Assembly: GCA_026874595.1 (NCBI GenBank) | Contig: CM049306.1 | Span: 9,447,019 to 9,511,018 of the forward strand | Origin: Sipunculus nudus | Taxonomy: Eukaryota > Annelida > Sipuncula > Golfingiida > Sipunculidae | DNA: 64,000 nt | Direction: 5' to 3' | Shown: positions 44,771 through 57,000 of the stretch, piece after piece | Layout of the letters: every line of letters begins with the position of its first letter | Position numbering within the stretch: the first letter of the stretch is position 1 | Translations under genes and position numbers: made by a program | The notes under the pieces: model-generated | Databases searched by the model: none | Told to the model about the DNA's origin: nothing | The model's input: only the letters and a program-made list of their open reading frames with translations

Positions 44771-47700
44771 AATATTAGTTGACTTTACTTTTTCTTCAAA
44801 GGACATTTGAGAGTGACATCAGGTAAAAATAATGGGTGAATCAGGTTTCAGAAAAATTATTATTTAGGTAATTTGAAAACAGAAACAAAACTATATCATA
44901 TATATGTTGTTGAGATACCTGTTTACGTTTACATATTTTGCGAACACAAATATACTTAAAATACATAAACAAAGCACAAAACAAGCACTGAAGTCTAACT
45001 TCCGTGCTATAATTAATCCCAACTCGAGAGGTAATCTCAGTTTAAGAATGTATTTATAACTGCATATAGACCCCGTATATAGAGTGTATGCGATGAACCT
45101 CTAGTGTTGCGGGAATTTAGAACGGTCTTGAAGCTAAGTAATTATACCTTTTAAATCTTAAATTACTTAGAGATGAAAAAAAACTAACGCACGAATAGGG
45201 ACAGGACTATAAACAAAAAATATATACAAGCTGTTTTGAAACATGAAATAATCAAACTACGATTTGTTATCGTACAACTAGATTACGACTACAGAGCCAG
45301 GCCCAGCCGGACGCCCATTGAACACGAGGTTTGGTAAAGTTACGTTCCTCGCATCCCCGTTTAATCAATTTGCTATGGTTTTCCTGTTTATTTATTAATG
45401 CCAAGTGGTTTACAGTCGAAGCCACTTGGACCTCCATCAAAGGTAGTACAGACACAAAGACGACCCGGGTCTGCGGGGGTCGCATCTTTAGAGCCTAGTA
45501 AATTCACGGCCACTTGTATATGGCCACAGAATAACTGGCCGTGGATCTGACCGCACCGGACCCGCCGCCGCTGGTCGTGTGTTGGGTTTGCGTTGATTTT
45601 AATTCGTACCATCGCCTGTAAGCACCTGATAAGCCCCCTGCTAAGATGTACGACATGACAGTTCCCCAAGCATGCACAGTCTGTCAGCGACGTGTAATGT
45701 TAGGCAGTCTGATACGACAATCCCTGCGAGACGTGCCCACCCCACGGCCCCGTCGGCCAGAAATCTGCCTGCCCGTGCACGGTAATAAATCGTTCTCTAG
45801 GCCGCGCATCGTTTCAATCTGGCATGTAACAGTTGGATGAGGAACAGAACAAGCGCAGCGTCAGGAGGTGGGAGGCAGGGATGTAAAACAGGCCCAAGTT
45901 ACGAGAGATACATAAATCAACATTACAGCCTACTGTCTTCCTTAAACTGCCTTTGTATCTGATAAACGATACCCAATAGCCAATGAATTATTGCTCTAAT
46001 CACATCTAAAGGGATTCGTGATCTACTGTTCCATTTTATTGAATGGCACCATCTACTAATATTACCATTTATAAATGGTTTTGAGCTGCGAGATGACAGT
46101 CTTGAGCCTGTACCCCGCCCGAACAACCCAAAAACATATGCTTATCTTGCCTTTTATCGTGCAATTTTCTGCCAACCCTTTCAAGAAAGGTTTACGTAAT
46201 ATTAATACATCGAAATCAGGGGTCAAAATCAATGGCCCTACCCGTTACCCCTTATATTAACTTGAAGCTATGTCTTTTCCTCTTATTGACCCCATTTATA
46301 TAAGTTGTAGACTTTTATTTTGGCGGGAAAGATATGTACCCTACCCTTGCCCCTGTAATTCATGTTTAAATAATAGTGTTTTACAAATGTTTAATATTAA
46401 AAGCAGACACCTCTTCACCCTTCGCCTACAACTTTTATGATTGTGTATAGCATGTCGTGTTGATATTCCTTCAGGGTACCATTTACACTCATCATACATA
46501 CGTTAAGTGCGTCATTAACGAGCCATTTCAGTCCGGGGGTCTTATCAACCAGAGCCCCCTACAGGCGACGTTTATCACCACCTGAATACATTTAGATAGC
46601 TGACCGTTAAGATTGTATCTTCTCAAGACCCGCCGGGCACTGGGACTGCCCTGCCAGGTAAGTGTAAATAGAGTAGGCCCCATAGCTTACCATGCATGGC
46701 ATATATAGTTACCGTGGGGTATGTTAAGGTGAAGTAGCCTATGTATAAATCGCAAGCTTTGGGATTCTGTCAACCGTTTCAAACACACTGCTATATGGCC
46801 TCCAATTACACGCAGGAATACTACACCCCACTCTTGAACGTTCGCCCATGAATGCCCTGCCAATGTGGATTACTGAGCTCGCTGACAGGCAAACGAGGCT
46901 GCGTTAATTCATTTTCTATATGTTGCTTATGAATTCATAATAACCTGGCCAGCGTATTGCCAGTCACGTCAACGCGTTCTCATCATCCAACGCAACTCGA
47001 CCGAAATCCTGAATATCTCAACCTGGGTGGTTTCCGTTGTGGGGAATGTTTCGCCTCAGTATTACTTAATTGGCAGGTCTTTATGTAAGATTCTATTTCC
47101 GTGCAATCACCTTCACCTTAACTTGATGTGTCACCAGAGCAAAAGAGAATAGTTTTAATATAAACACTACTCACGAGTGGCCACAAAACTACCCTGTATG
47201 GCTCCGGGTTTTATGATGTAATTATGTCACAAGGTTTATGATGTAATATCCTCCCTGCAAATTAATTTATTATTAAAATCAAGTCCCAGTGTTCATTTTC
47301 TCTGAGGGTGCATTGAACTCCTCGGGACGTCAGTGTACGCAGGATATTATGATGATGTGAATATTCTGTGCTTTTTAATGATAAAAATGATGAATGAATG
47401 AAAGAATAAATGATTAAAGTCACACCCAAAGAAAATTTTGAACGTCCCCTGTGTGAGTGTGCGAGTGTGTGTGTTTAACTACCTCTGCCTAAACGGCTTT
47501 TAAATACCTCTGTATCTATGTAAAAAGATATTTATTTTTAATAGTTATGCAGGTAGGTGATATTTCAAATTTAAATGAAACCTAAGTTTCCATTATTAGG
47601 TTTTATATTTCGGGCACATTGGTTTACCTGTTAACGACACGGCATCCTGTTGGGCACGTGGTACGTTGCGACCTGGTATAACGATACTCGTCATTATGGC

Positions 47701-48300
47701 AAGATGACGCTTAAATAGAAGCTTGAGAATCCCGTGTTCCAATTATTTAAATGTAACCCTGGAGATGGATCCATGTGTACATCACTGGCGTGCTAAATGA
47801 CATGAGATACAAGGCCATCAGTCGAAGGACGCTATACACACGGGTACGCATGGACAGTAACATAATTACATGGATTGACCGGTTCAGTGTATGCCGGCCC
47901 GGGGGCTTGACTGGCGATAGTGGTGGACTGGTTATGACATCAATGATAATACTGTACGTCCAAGCCGGCCGTCTGCCGATATCGATTCCCTGACTGTAAC
48001 TGTCTATATGTATACACAGATCTAGTCGTTGTCTGAAGCTTTTTCATGTACGGAGGAATTGTTGCCATGCCTTATAACAGACCAATATTCACACTGTAAA
48101 GCCAGTAAAGTACAGCTAAATATACCAGCGGCCAAGGCCACGGAATTACGCCTCGCCCCACCTGGATAGACTGTTAATTATGTATCGATGTGATCGTTTT
48201 GTCGGTGTCATGTTGCCATGTGTCCTTCCAGGAATAATGGTGTCATGTTAAAGGTACAGAGTATACAGTGTCAAAATCAGCTCAGGCCCAATAAATCATG
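44768..48300. other. Unique non-coding DNA
   Basis: No tandem array or transposon end seen. 45,280-47,200 is GC-balanced. The short frames on both strands (up to 93 codons) overlap each other and lack recognisable features. Confidence 0.4.
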
Positions 48301-51300
48301 TGCACACGCCGCAATGTGAACCCTCGCCAACCGGACTTTATGGATGAAAAATATCTTCTATGTTAAAACAAAATGACTTTTGAATATAAAAAAGGAATAT
48401 GTAGGGTTATTTTAACAAAAGAAACTTGCCTTCCTAGAAAAAAAAACACGATTATGTGTGTACAGGAAAAAAATAAACAGGGAAATATATAGGGATCATA
48501 ACTGAACGCAGCAAAGCTATATACTGCATGTACTTTATCCTGTTGATGTTGTCTGTAGATTCGACATAGCTCACAGAACAGCACGCTACACATTCCATGG
48601 TACAATCAATTTGTTACTTGAACCTGCTTATCTACAGACGCCCGTGGAGGATCCCACTGCTGGCGCAGATGCCACAGTACACAGATTGTCTGGTAGAAAT
48701 TACGACATCCGTAAACCGGCAACAAGAGTCGTAAAGATACCACTAATGATGTCCCAACTTCTGGCAAATTGGCATTGGGTTTCCAACATAAATATAATTT
48801 TGCTAAACCACGGTTAAAATTAGATTTATTATGTCGCCCTGAAACACTGGTTAAAGTTTTACATTCAACAGTAGTCCATATTGTATTTTATAAACTGTCT
48901 GGGGAATAAACAAAAATATTTTCATCTATTTTGAATTTATATTCATACATTGTGAAGGTATTAAAAGCAGTATTAATGTCATTTTCAATTGTAATTTTCC
49001 GTATTGGCTCGTATTGATAACAACTTCATGGATTTATTTTGAAATCACATTTGAATTGGATCGATGATGTATTTGACATTTAATATGATAACAAACAATA
49101 AGCATTGTATGAAGGCTCACTGCGCGAGGCAACACGACATGCCGTTAATCTCACGTGAGAACACGTGACATGAAATGGATCAGCATATGCAAATTCTGCA
49201 CGATCCAGCTCTTTGAGAAAGACAGCGCACTAGCTCAGAAGTGACTTAATCAGTCCATTACGAATGCATTTATATCAAATCTAGTACTCATGATAAATTC
49301 GTGCCTGAAGTATTTGCAGATTGCTCAGCAAATTTATTCATTGGATTGCGATCAGGTATGCCTGGGCTGCCTGTGCGTTCTATCCATCAACGTTTGCGCG
49401 TCAACTTAAAGCGACAATCAAAGTAGTTTATTTCCTGACCCGTCCTTTATGACGCTGTTTTAAGCGCTCTGCTCTGCTTGTTACTCGCCCCCTCAACCAT
49501 CGCTTGATCGCCAGAATATTGAGAAACGGTCATGTTGGCGGCCTACTCTTATTTGAAGCTTTTGTATTGTAATCACTTTAATTGCGCAACCCCTGCATAA
49601 AGTGCGCGCTGCACCCACTTAATGTTTGCATTCAACGCGCATGCGCCATAATGAATGCAAGAACAAATGGAATCATGCAGAGTCATAAACACAAGGTCAC
49701 CGCGACGGCCGCAAGGGTCAACCATTTCCAACTGGGTGGGAGTGTAATTCACACAAATGAATCGAGCACAAAACACTGACAGGAGAGTAAATTAAACAAA
49801 ACGCCTCGGCAACACGCACGGAAATATTTCAGCATGATTTGTCACTTACATCAAATTTCACATTCCGTTTACAGAGAGCCCGTGGGCATTTAGCTTTTAG
49901 CTAATGGCTTGCCAAATGGATCCTGATAGCCATAATAATGTATATCCGCTAAAAAAGTTCACGTCATAATTTATGACAGTAAAAACTACCTGTAAGCAAC
50001 ATTTATGATATCTTTACACACCACCTAATCCCGTCTTTACAGAATCCCTGTCTCAGTGAAATGTTGTCCATTCTTAAATCCAAGCGATGAATATGAATGC
50101 ACGTTACAAAAAATGCTGACCCTAGGGGCAATCAACAAAATGACTCAAGATTTGTCATTTGCTGTCGGGTGAACATGTCATTTTCTCAGAGTATTAATCC
50201 TAAATGTAAGCGACCGTGAACTCAAAAATCGTTGATATACAAAAGAGGCCCCTCCCTCTGTATAAAACCACCGACGGGAGCTGAATGATTCATGCGTCAT
50301 TTTCCGATGTGGTGACCCGGTCACGGGGTCCGGGGTTTATGGCCGTGGCAACGAGATATCTTGTTGCGCCTGGTGCGGCGTCTTCTGGGACACATTTATA
50401 ACATCGGACACGGCCGCGTTAATCCCATTTGGTCAGCATACCCTGAAATTGATCTGACACCATCTGGTGGCATGCTACGCATACCTCACTTGTCAATTAC
50501 AGCTTATATATTCAACTGTTTTTCTTCAGGGGAGGTCGAGACACTTTCGTATTATCAACACTATTCAACACGAACAATAGTGTAAAAAAGAACTCGAGAG
50601 AAAAAGTTATAAAACCTGGGAAATAATGTTTAACTCAGCTGTACACCCAATAAATTCAAAATGTGTTTTTAAATGTCTGTGTATTATTCTGATTGTCACT
50701 GATTTCGGCTGTGTTTTACAGTTTATATTAAATGTAATGTACAAGTAAGCTTTAACCTTATTTTCGTGAGGACTTATTTAAATTTAATATAAATATTTAT
50801 ATGAATATTTTTATTTTTTTTAAATATTTCCCTTTTTTTTGGCTCTCATTGATATATCCATGTTCCTGATATTGTATGTATTAAGTCAGTTTAAACCTTA
50901 CGTGAAATAAAAGTATAATGGTATAATTAAATCGTATTTAAATACATGTGTGTCTATGTGTGTGTGTGTATTTAGAGGCAAGAGAAACGCTCGGAGATTG
51001 AACATCACTGTTAATGGAACAGTTTGGGCCGTTTCAGCATATACACATAAACTGATGCCACAATGACAAAAAAAAAATAGAAAACAATTCACAGCACGAC
51101 CATCCCGGCACATATATACTGTCATGATAATAAACAATCAAGTCATCGCTGTTGTATCACTCGTACTTTATAATAATTAAACTGTAAATTTACAATGTTT
51201 GTACATTAGTCACAGGGTGGGTGCCGGGCACATCTCAAAAGAAAAAGCAGGAGCGGCAGCAAAGAGGTGATAAGACTCTTCGTGAAATATTTATAAATTC

Positions 51301-51525
51301 ATTTCAAACCAGAGCTTGCGTATGAATGTATGCTTACATTATAACACACTCCGCGATATGACATGAATATAGCTTTGCATGCTTGGATGATGAATAACTG
51401 CATATAATGTCATGATTTTTTCTTGAGCTCGGCTTTGTACATCTAGAAATGATGCAAATGACAATAATTAATAAATAATAATAATGATAATTTCGTATAC
51501 GCCAAACATGGGGAGGCGAGTTTGG
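48301..51525. other. Unique non-coding DNA downstream of the LRR-Ig gene
   Basis: No gene recognised. 49,100-49,800 and 50,200-50,600 are GC-balanced and repeat-free. The part nearest 52,146 probably includes the 3' untranslated region of the minus-strand gene. Confidence 0.4.
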
Positions 51526-51531
51526 TTTATT
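51526..51531 (-). terminator. Possible polyadenylation signal
   Basis: AATAAA on the minus strand, about 615 bp beyond the stop codon of the LRR-Ig gene. It is one candidate among AT-rich matches; no cleavage site can be confirmed. Confidence 0.25.
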
Positions 51532-52146
51532 TTATCGAGCCCTAGCTGCCCGCAATCCCCACAGTCAAGCCCAGGGAAGACACAAACCGTACAACTAAGT
51601 GCTATATAAAATGACTGTGGGCGATACAATGATATATTATTTACATTGTCCCATTCACGGGGCACGGACAGAGCTTACAGATGGGGACCTTATACCCTGT
51701 TGCGTGTACACGGCACGGTATAACCTGCCTTGTGCAAAATGCATCTCTTTTGTACATATTGATATATAGGAGGCCTATGTTTATACTGCTAGGCGTACAG
51801 CTGTTGGGGTCGGGTAACATCGATGCACTATACCTGTGAGAAAGCCTACCGTGTGGTACAGGTACGCCTCGACTGAAACATAATGTTTACCCCCGCTATT
51901 CCCTCGTGTCAATTTCGCTTGCCATACCAGGGTGTCAGTTTCACTACCTGGGTGATAACATCCAGCGGAGCCCGTCCGTCAATCACACCAGTCAAGCGAT
52001 GTGGCTCCGCCCATTTTTACGGTCAGCACACTGATGTAATAATATCTATAAGTAAACAATCACACATAATCTCACCTTGCTATTGTCGCAAATTATTAAT
52101 CCACATAATAACAGCACATTGCATCCTGTTCCACCTGCGGTTCGCT

Positions 52147-53808
52147 TCACCTAGGAGGTCCTATCGTGCCATAATGATGCGAACCGTCCAAATACACCAT
52201 CAGGTCTGGTTTATTATCTTTTGGCACGTGGTTGGGCGAATCCATGTATTCCATATCTGGCATTGGGGGCATATACAGCATATCGCCTCTCGGGGGCGGA
52301 GGGGGCGGTTTCTCACGTAGACTGTGATGTGGATGTCTATGTCTGTTTTTGCTTCTGTAATATATAGGTAATATCACCACACATATGATAACAGTGCAGG
52401 CGCAAGTCCCTGCAATAGCACCGACTAACTCCACAAGAGTAAATAACCTATCTGACGACCCCTCGTCGCATTTTTTCTCCTCTTTATTAGTCTCTAAGTT
52501 GAATGGTATGACTTTGAGAGTGGAATTATCATTTTTAGGTGAACTAGGTTGGGGATATTTTTCGTCAGGGTTATACTCCCTTGGAGTTGGTATAGACGTC
52601 CTTGGGGGGACTAGAATTTGTATTGTACTTGCTCCGTGCGGCGGAGGATTATCACTGACCACATCACCGTGTCCTTGAAACGGCGGCACCTGATCCGGTG
52701 ACGTCATGGGATGATGGGGTGGTTTATTTTTATGGGGTAAAGTCATATTTCGTGTTAAAGTCACATTACCCGCGGCGTTTATAGCCAAACAAATATACTG
52801 TCCGGACAAATCTTCTTGCGGGTTTGCTGGTATAAACCACTCGGCCGAGTTCCGGCGGCGTCCTTCCGTGTGCACCGGTTGATATTTACGCGTCACACCG
52901 CGAGGGGTAATCCAAAATAAAGTAGGCGGGGGGTCACCACTGGCCGTGCATTTTAGTGTTACCTTTTCATGATCAAAATGCGCATCAACATTAAGGAATA
53001 CTGGTGGAAAACACTGAAAGTCGGTCGGATTAACGTCGTCGAAGCTCATGTCCATGAGACGATGCGGGGTAGCACATTTCGGGTTTTCAGCTCCCTCAAA
53101 GACGGCTGCGTGACGATCGTAGAATTCCTTTAACCACGTGAGTTCGCAGTTACAGTGAAACGGGTTGTTTCCAAGTCGTAGATGTATAAGTGTCTGTAAT
53201 GTGGACTTGAGATTTTTTTCCATAAATTTGAGGTCGTTGCCGTCAAGCCAGAGTTTCTGAAGTGTACGGTTTGTTGCCAGCGGCGACAAGACTTCTAACG
53301 ACACACGACGAAGCAAGCAGTCTGACAGGTACAGTCCCTTGGTTCGCATTTGAGCGAACGCGTTTCTCTTGATCCGGAGATTTTTGTTACCTACCAAGAA
53401 CAAATGCTCCAAGTTCAGTCCACGGAATGTAAAGTCTTCCAGCACCCTAATTCTATTATTGCTCAAGTCCAACCAATGCAGGTTGACCAGGTCGGCGAAC
53501 GTGTCCATTTCTAGGATTTCAATCCCACACTGGCCCATGTGTATACGTTCTAGTGAGTGGAACTCGGAGAAATTAGCCCGGCTTATTGCCGTGCTTTTAA
53601 ATAAGTTACCTTGCAAGTTGAGTTCGACGTAACCATGAGGAATGCGGCTGGGTATGTGTGCGATGTTCTTGCGGACACACTGTACCATCCTGTTTGCACA
53701 CAGACATCCATGCGGGCAGCGTGCACGCGAGCCGGGGATTGACATCAACAGAAACACACATACCCACATCCAAAACAGTGTTCCCCAAGATTTGCCCGGC
53801 ACTAACAT
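52147..53808 (-). CDS. LRR-Ig single-pass membrane protein (Kekkon/LINGO/AMIGO-like architecture), 553 aa
   Basis: Encodes a type I cell-surface protein in one exon. Residues 1-29 form a signal peptide (hydrophobic TLFWMWVCVFLLMS, probable cut after SRA). Next is an LRR N-terminal cap (Cys31, 35, 37, 44) and about six leucine-rich repeats (roughly 58-215), the clearest being NLHWLDLSNNRI. A C-terminal cap follows (Cys219, 221, 245, 266). One Ig domain spans about 268-357, with Cys287, Trp299 and a DLSGQYIC motif (Cys340). A Pro/Ser-rich stalk leads to a membrane segment at about 458-482, then RSKNRHRH and a 70-residue cytoplasmic tail with six prolines (501-506) and tyrosines 512, 521, 539 and 546. 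N-glycosylation sequons lie at 79, 180, 348, 354 and 428. The first in-frame ATG (53,808) has G at -3; the frame extends upstream only to a GTG after an in-frame stop. By family knowledge it is likely an adhesion or receptor-modulating protein, often neural; the exact orthologue is not assigned. Confidence 0.92.
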   Translation of the reverse strand: MLVPGKSWGTLFWMWVCVFLLMSIPGSRARCPHGCLCANRMVQCVRKNIAHIPSRIPHGYVELNLQGNLFKSTAISRANFSEFHSLERIHMGQCGIEILEMDTFADLVNLHWLDLSNNRIRVLEDFTFRGLNLEHLFLVGNKNLRIKRNAFAQMRTKGLYLSDCLLRRVSLEVLSPLATNRTLQKLWLDGNDLKFMEKNLKSTLQTLIHLRLGNNPFHCNCELTWLKEFYDRHAAVFEGAENPKCATPHRLMDMSFDDVNPTDFQCFPPVFLNVDAHFDHEKVTLKCTASGDPPPTLFWITPRGVTRKYQPVHTEGRRRNSAEWFIPANPQEDLSGQYICLAINAAGNVTLTRNMTLPHKNKPPHHPMTSPDQVPPFQGHGDVVSDNPPPHGASTIQILVPPRTSIPTPREYNPDEKYPQPSSPKNDNSTLKVIPFNLETNKEEKKCDEGSSDRLFTLVELVGAIAGTCACTVIICVVILPIYYRSKNRHRHPHHSLREKPPPPPPRGDMLYMPPMPDMEYMDSPNHVPKDNKPDLMVYLDGSHHYGTIGPPR

Positions 53809-53824
53809 GACTATTTTGTAGGTT

Positions 53825-53893
53825 TTACGTATTCCAGTATGATTGCTGGCAGAAGTGTAGCCCTGCACAGGAGCCACGCAGTCGTAGCATCAT
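53825..53893 (-). other. Candidate upstream ORF, 22 codons
   Basis: Two tandem ATGs (53,893 and 53,890) open a frame beginning MMLRLRGSCAGL that stops at TAA (53,825-53,827), 16 bases before the main ATG and in a different frame. If the transcript starts above 53,893, this would be a short upstream ORF able to reduce initiation on the LRR-Ig coding sequence. The transcription start is unknown. Confidence 0.35.
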
Positions 53894-54002
53894 TTCACTG
53901 AGAGTGATATGTATCGAGGCAGCTCCGCAGCGCGTCTGTTCGCTTGCACCAACCCATGGCACACTGAATGCCACGAGCCCCGTCCGCTGTATTATTGTGC
54001 CG

Positions 54003-54018
54003 ATAGCGCCCTCTGGTG
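54003..54018 (-). promoter_or_regulatory. CTCF-like binding motif upstream of the LRR-Ig gene
   Basis: The minus strand reads CACCAGAGGGCGCTAT, a near-perfect match to the core of the CTCF consensus (CCACCAGRGGGCGCTA). It lies about 195 bp 5' of the start codon, where a promoter-proximal site would be. Binding cannot be shown from sequence. Confidence 0.45.
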
Positions 54019-57000
54019 ATTAATCCGAGTACTAAGTGACAATAGCCAATGTAAATTTATTTAAGCTTTCAACCAATGGCTGTGAAGCAGGGGTATAATT
54101 GATTTGTGTAGGTCCAAGTCACATGGAGTGGCTTGGAGTGCGGCTCCAATGGCTATGTAATAAGTTGAGTTAATATTTCCCTCGCATTGTGAGCTACGGC
54201 AATGCTAATGTTAGTACTTACCCTATCTTAAGTCAAACCTTCGACGGTTAGGGCGGACAACTTGACTTGGTAGCTCGATTTATAACAGGTTTTGTGTTTA
54301 CATCTCAATACAAATCCAAATCCACACGCGCATGTCAATAGGTACCATTAAAGGAACACAGGGAGCACTCAAAACATGGAGGGAACGCTCGCATCCATTA
54401 AAGTCCATTGGCATCAACTTTCACGGTATACAACTCAAAGGATAGCTGGCTCTGTACACTCTCATAACATACCTAGTACCTATTTTATAGACCGGGCCAA
54501 GAAGGTACACACGAGCCGCGCTAAATGACCTCCTAATACAACATACCAAAGGAAACTTCACAGAGGCGCTACCGACCTTTAACGGGCAAGTAAACTTGCT
54601 TTTGTATCAAAACCGATGGTTAAGTTACGGGTGTAATCAAATATGGCTATGTGAGTTTTACTTAAAGTCAGGATCGTGTGGTTTACTAAAGTCTCAGTAG
54701 TGAAATATACAACAAAAGGTGGTTAATATCAGCTTAAGCGTCTTGCTGTGTTCTACACGATCTCACAGCTTGCCTATATCAGCTAACATTTTCCTTTTGT
54801 ATATATCACTCACTTTAGAAGCGGCAAGTCAAGGCCCAAATGGCCCTTATATGCTTTTAACTACTCAGCAAAACTGCATGTGTGCTGTATTCGCCAATAT
54901 AGTTCACTAGACATTGGTCGCTATATGACAGTTTTACTGTGTAATATGTATCGTTCGTTTGTGCGTACGTCTGTTATATATATATTTTTTATTCATATAG
55001 TGCTGTTGAGCACAGAAATAAAACTCAAAGTTAACACACCAGTTATGAACATAGATGCAATGTATTAAATTGTGCAAGTCTTCTTTTCCGAGAGCTATTT
55101 GGCATTGCGCTTCGGGTTAAAATGATAGCAATCACAGAGCATTTATCTTTTATTATCCCACACTGGCTTGCGTGCAGTGCTAATGCTATCACTAACAGTA
55201 AATGGTGCCACTGACGGGCTCATACAGACAGAACCGGTCCGTTACCGCTTATATTGTCATCACTTTGGTTCATCAAGATACTTAAAATCCTACTTACGCA
55301 TGGTGCGCTTATGTATATATTGAATTTAAAAGTGGCAAATACCCGTGACCAATGGCAGTAATGATTCCATCAAAGATACTTTGTATAAATATATTGAAGT
55401 TATTCAACCAAGCTGATAATCGAAAAGGCATGTTCGTTAAAGGTGCATTGATATCGACCAGCCTTCAACTAGCAGTGATCGATGTATTTCCACATGACCT
55501 GATTTGTAAATGACAACACCAATGACACGATATATGCTCCACTTGGCCCGATGGTTTACTCGGTATTTCGCTGCCATGTTACATTAGATACATTCAATAT
55601 GTTATATTTCGCTATGCACTTCAGCAATTATTGTAATGGGAAGAGGGGTATGAATAAACGGGCGCGAGATGTTGTTAGAGGGGGATTCTTTATGCGAGCA
55701 CATGCATTCGCCACTTCAAGCGCTATCAACGCATGAGCCAATGAAATAATCACGTTCGTCGCCTCATGCACGTGCGCTACTAAGCAACCCTAGCTTGCGG
55801 TTTATTGCTCTGAAATTAATTCTTTTCACTTACATAATTTCGATGACGGTGAGAGAAATGTCTCAATAAAGCCCTGTATTCTCCAGACCGTGTTTCATAA
55901 TTGTTCCTCAAAACAAAGTGATTTTATTAAATTCTTTGTTTGCAGGAGTTTTGTCCAGATTGCCAACGCCTTAGCACGCTTACAATTAAGCAGGGTTTAT
56001 AAACATCATGTAATTAAACAATCAACCCATGAGAAAGTATGCCACGTGACCGTGACATGTTATTTCACCCTGAGCGCGCTTGTGATACTTGAACAGTTGA
56101 TGTAGTAATCCCTGGATTGGTCTGCCCGGTTTCATGGTCTTGTTGGTGACGTGATTATGACAGCTTTTGTTGCCATTAGTCGCAGTGACCTCAATGGCTC
56201 GTTAACTCCTTTCATGTAATGCCAAGAAAGTTCAGCGTGACCTATGTGTGTATATATATGTACAAGAAATATACAATGGGTATGAGTATAAACCTGAATA
56301 GCATTTTGATTACATGAGTAGAATCATGGGATTACATATGAACAGCAAAGGCGTTTAGTCTCCTTGGCTTGTTTCACTCCACCTATACTTACCTAAAGAG
56401 CATCCTTATTCACACTGCGTGTTTCATTTTGCATGTGTGTGCATGTATACGTATGCTTGTCTGTTCTATTGTATATACGAATGTATGTGTTTATGTATAT
56501 ATTGTCCTGGTTTTGGAGGGAAAGAACAATACACAAACATACATTTAGGTGATTTCATGATAGCATGGCCGATATATACCTATATACATGAACAAAGTTT
56601 ATATCGCCAATCTTGACATGTTCATAGAATATGTAACACTATTACCTAATGTTCCGTCACATCCTACAAATAATCTGACCGCTTGTTCAGCTGATTTAAA
56701 TACCATCCCACATTGGACAAGATTTTGATTGTTTTATATTACGCAGCATGTATAAACAAGTTTTATTGTCATAACTAACAAGGAAACAGCCTGTAGCCCG
56801 GCAAACCTACGGGGTGGCCGACCCATCTAACAATACACAAGCGAAAAGATGCCTAATCTGTTACAGCTGTCCCGTCAGTTTATATTATAACCAACAATCA
56901 TTGCGCCCCGCGTGTATAGTATAAGAACGGAGAGGGGCTCTAACCACCCGCGCAGATCTGTCTCTATTAAGCTCCTCCAACGACTAATTATTTAATTTTC

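Noticed and set aside
51883-52678. Plus-strand frames (145 and 97 codons) over the LRR-Ig locus
   Set aside because: The 97-codon frame and part of the 145-codon frame are antisense shadows of the minus-strand coding sequence; the rest shows no protein character.
53809-53877. N-terminal extension of the LRR-Ig protein by 23 residues
   Set aside because: It starts from a GTG and would bury the signal peptide; the first in-frame ATG at 53,808 gives a proper N-terminal signal sequence.
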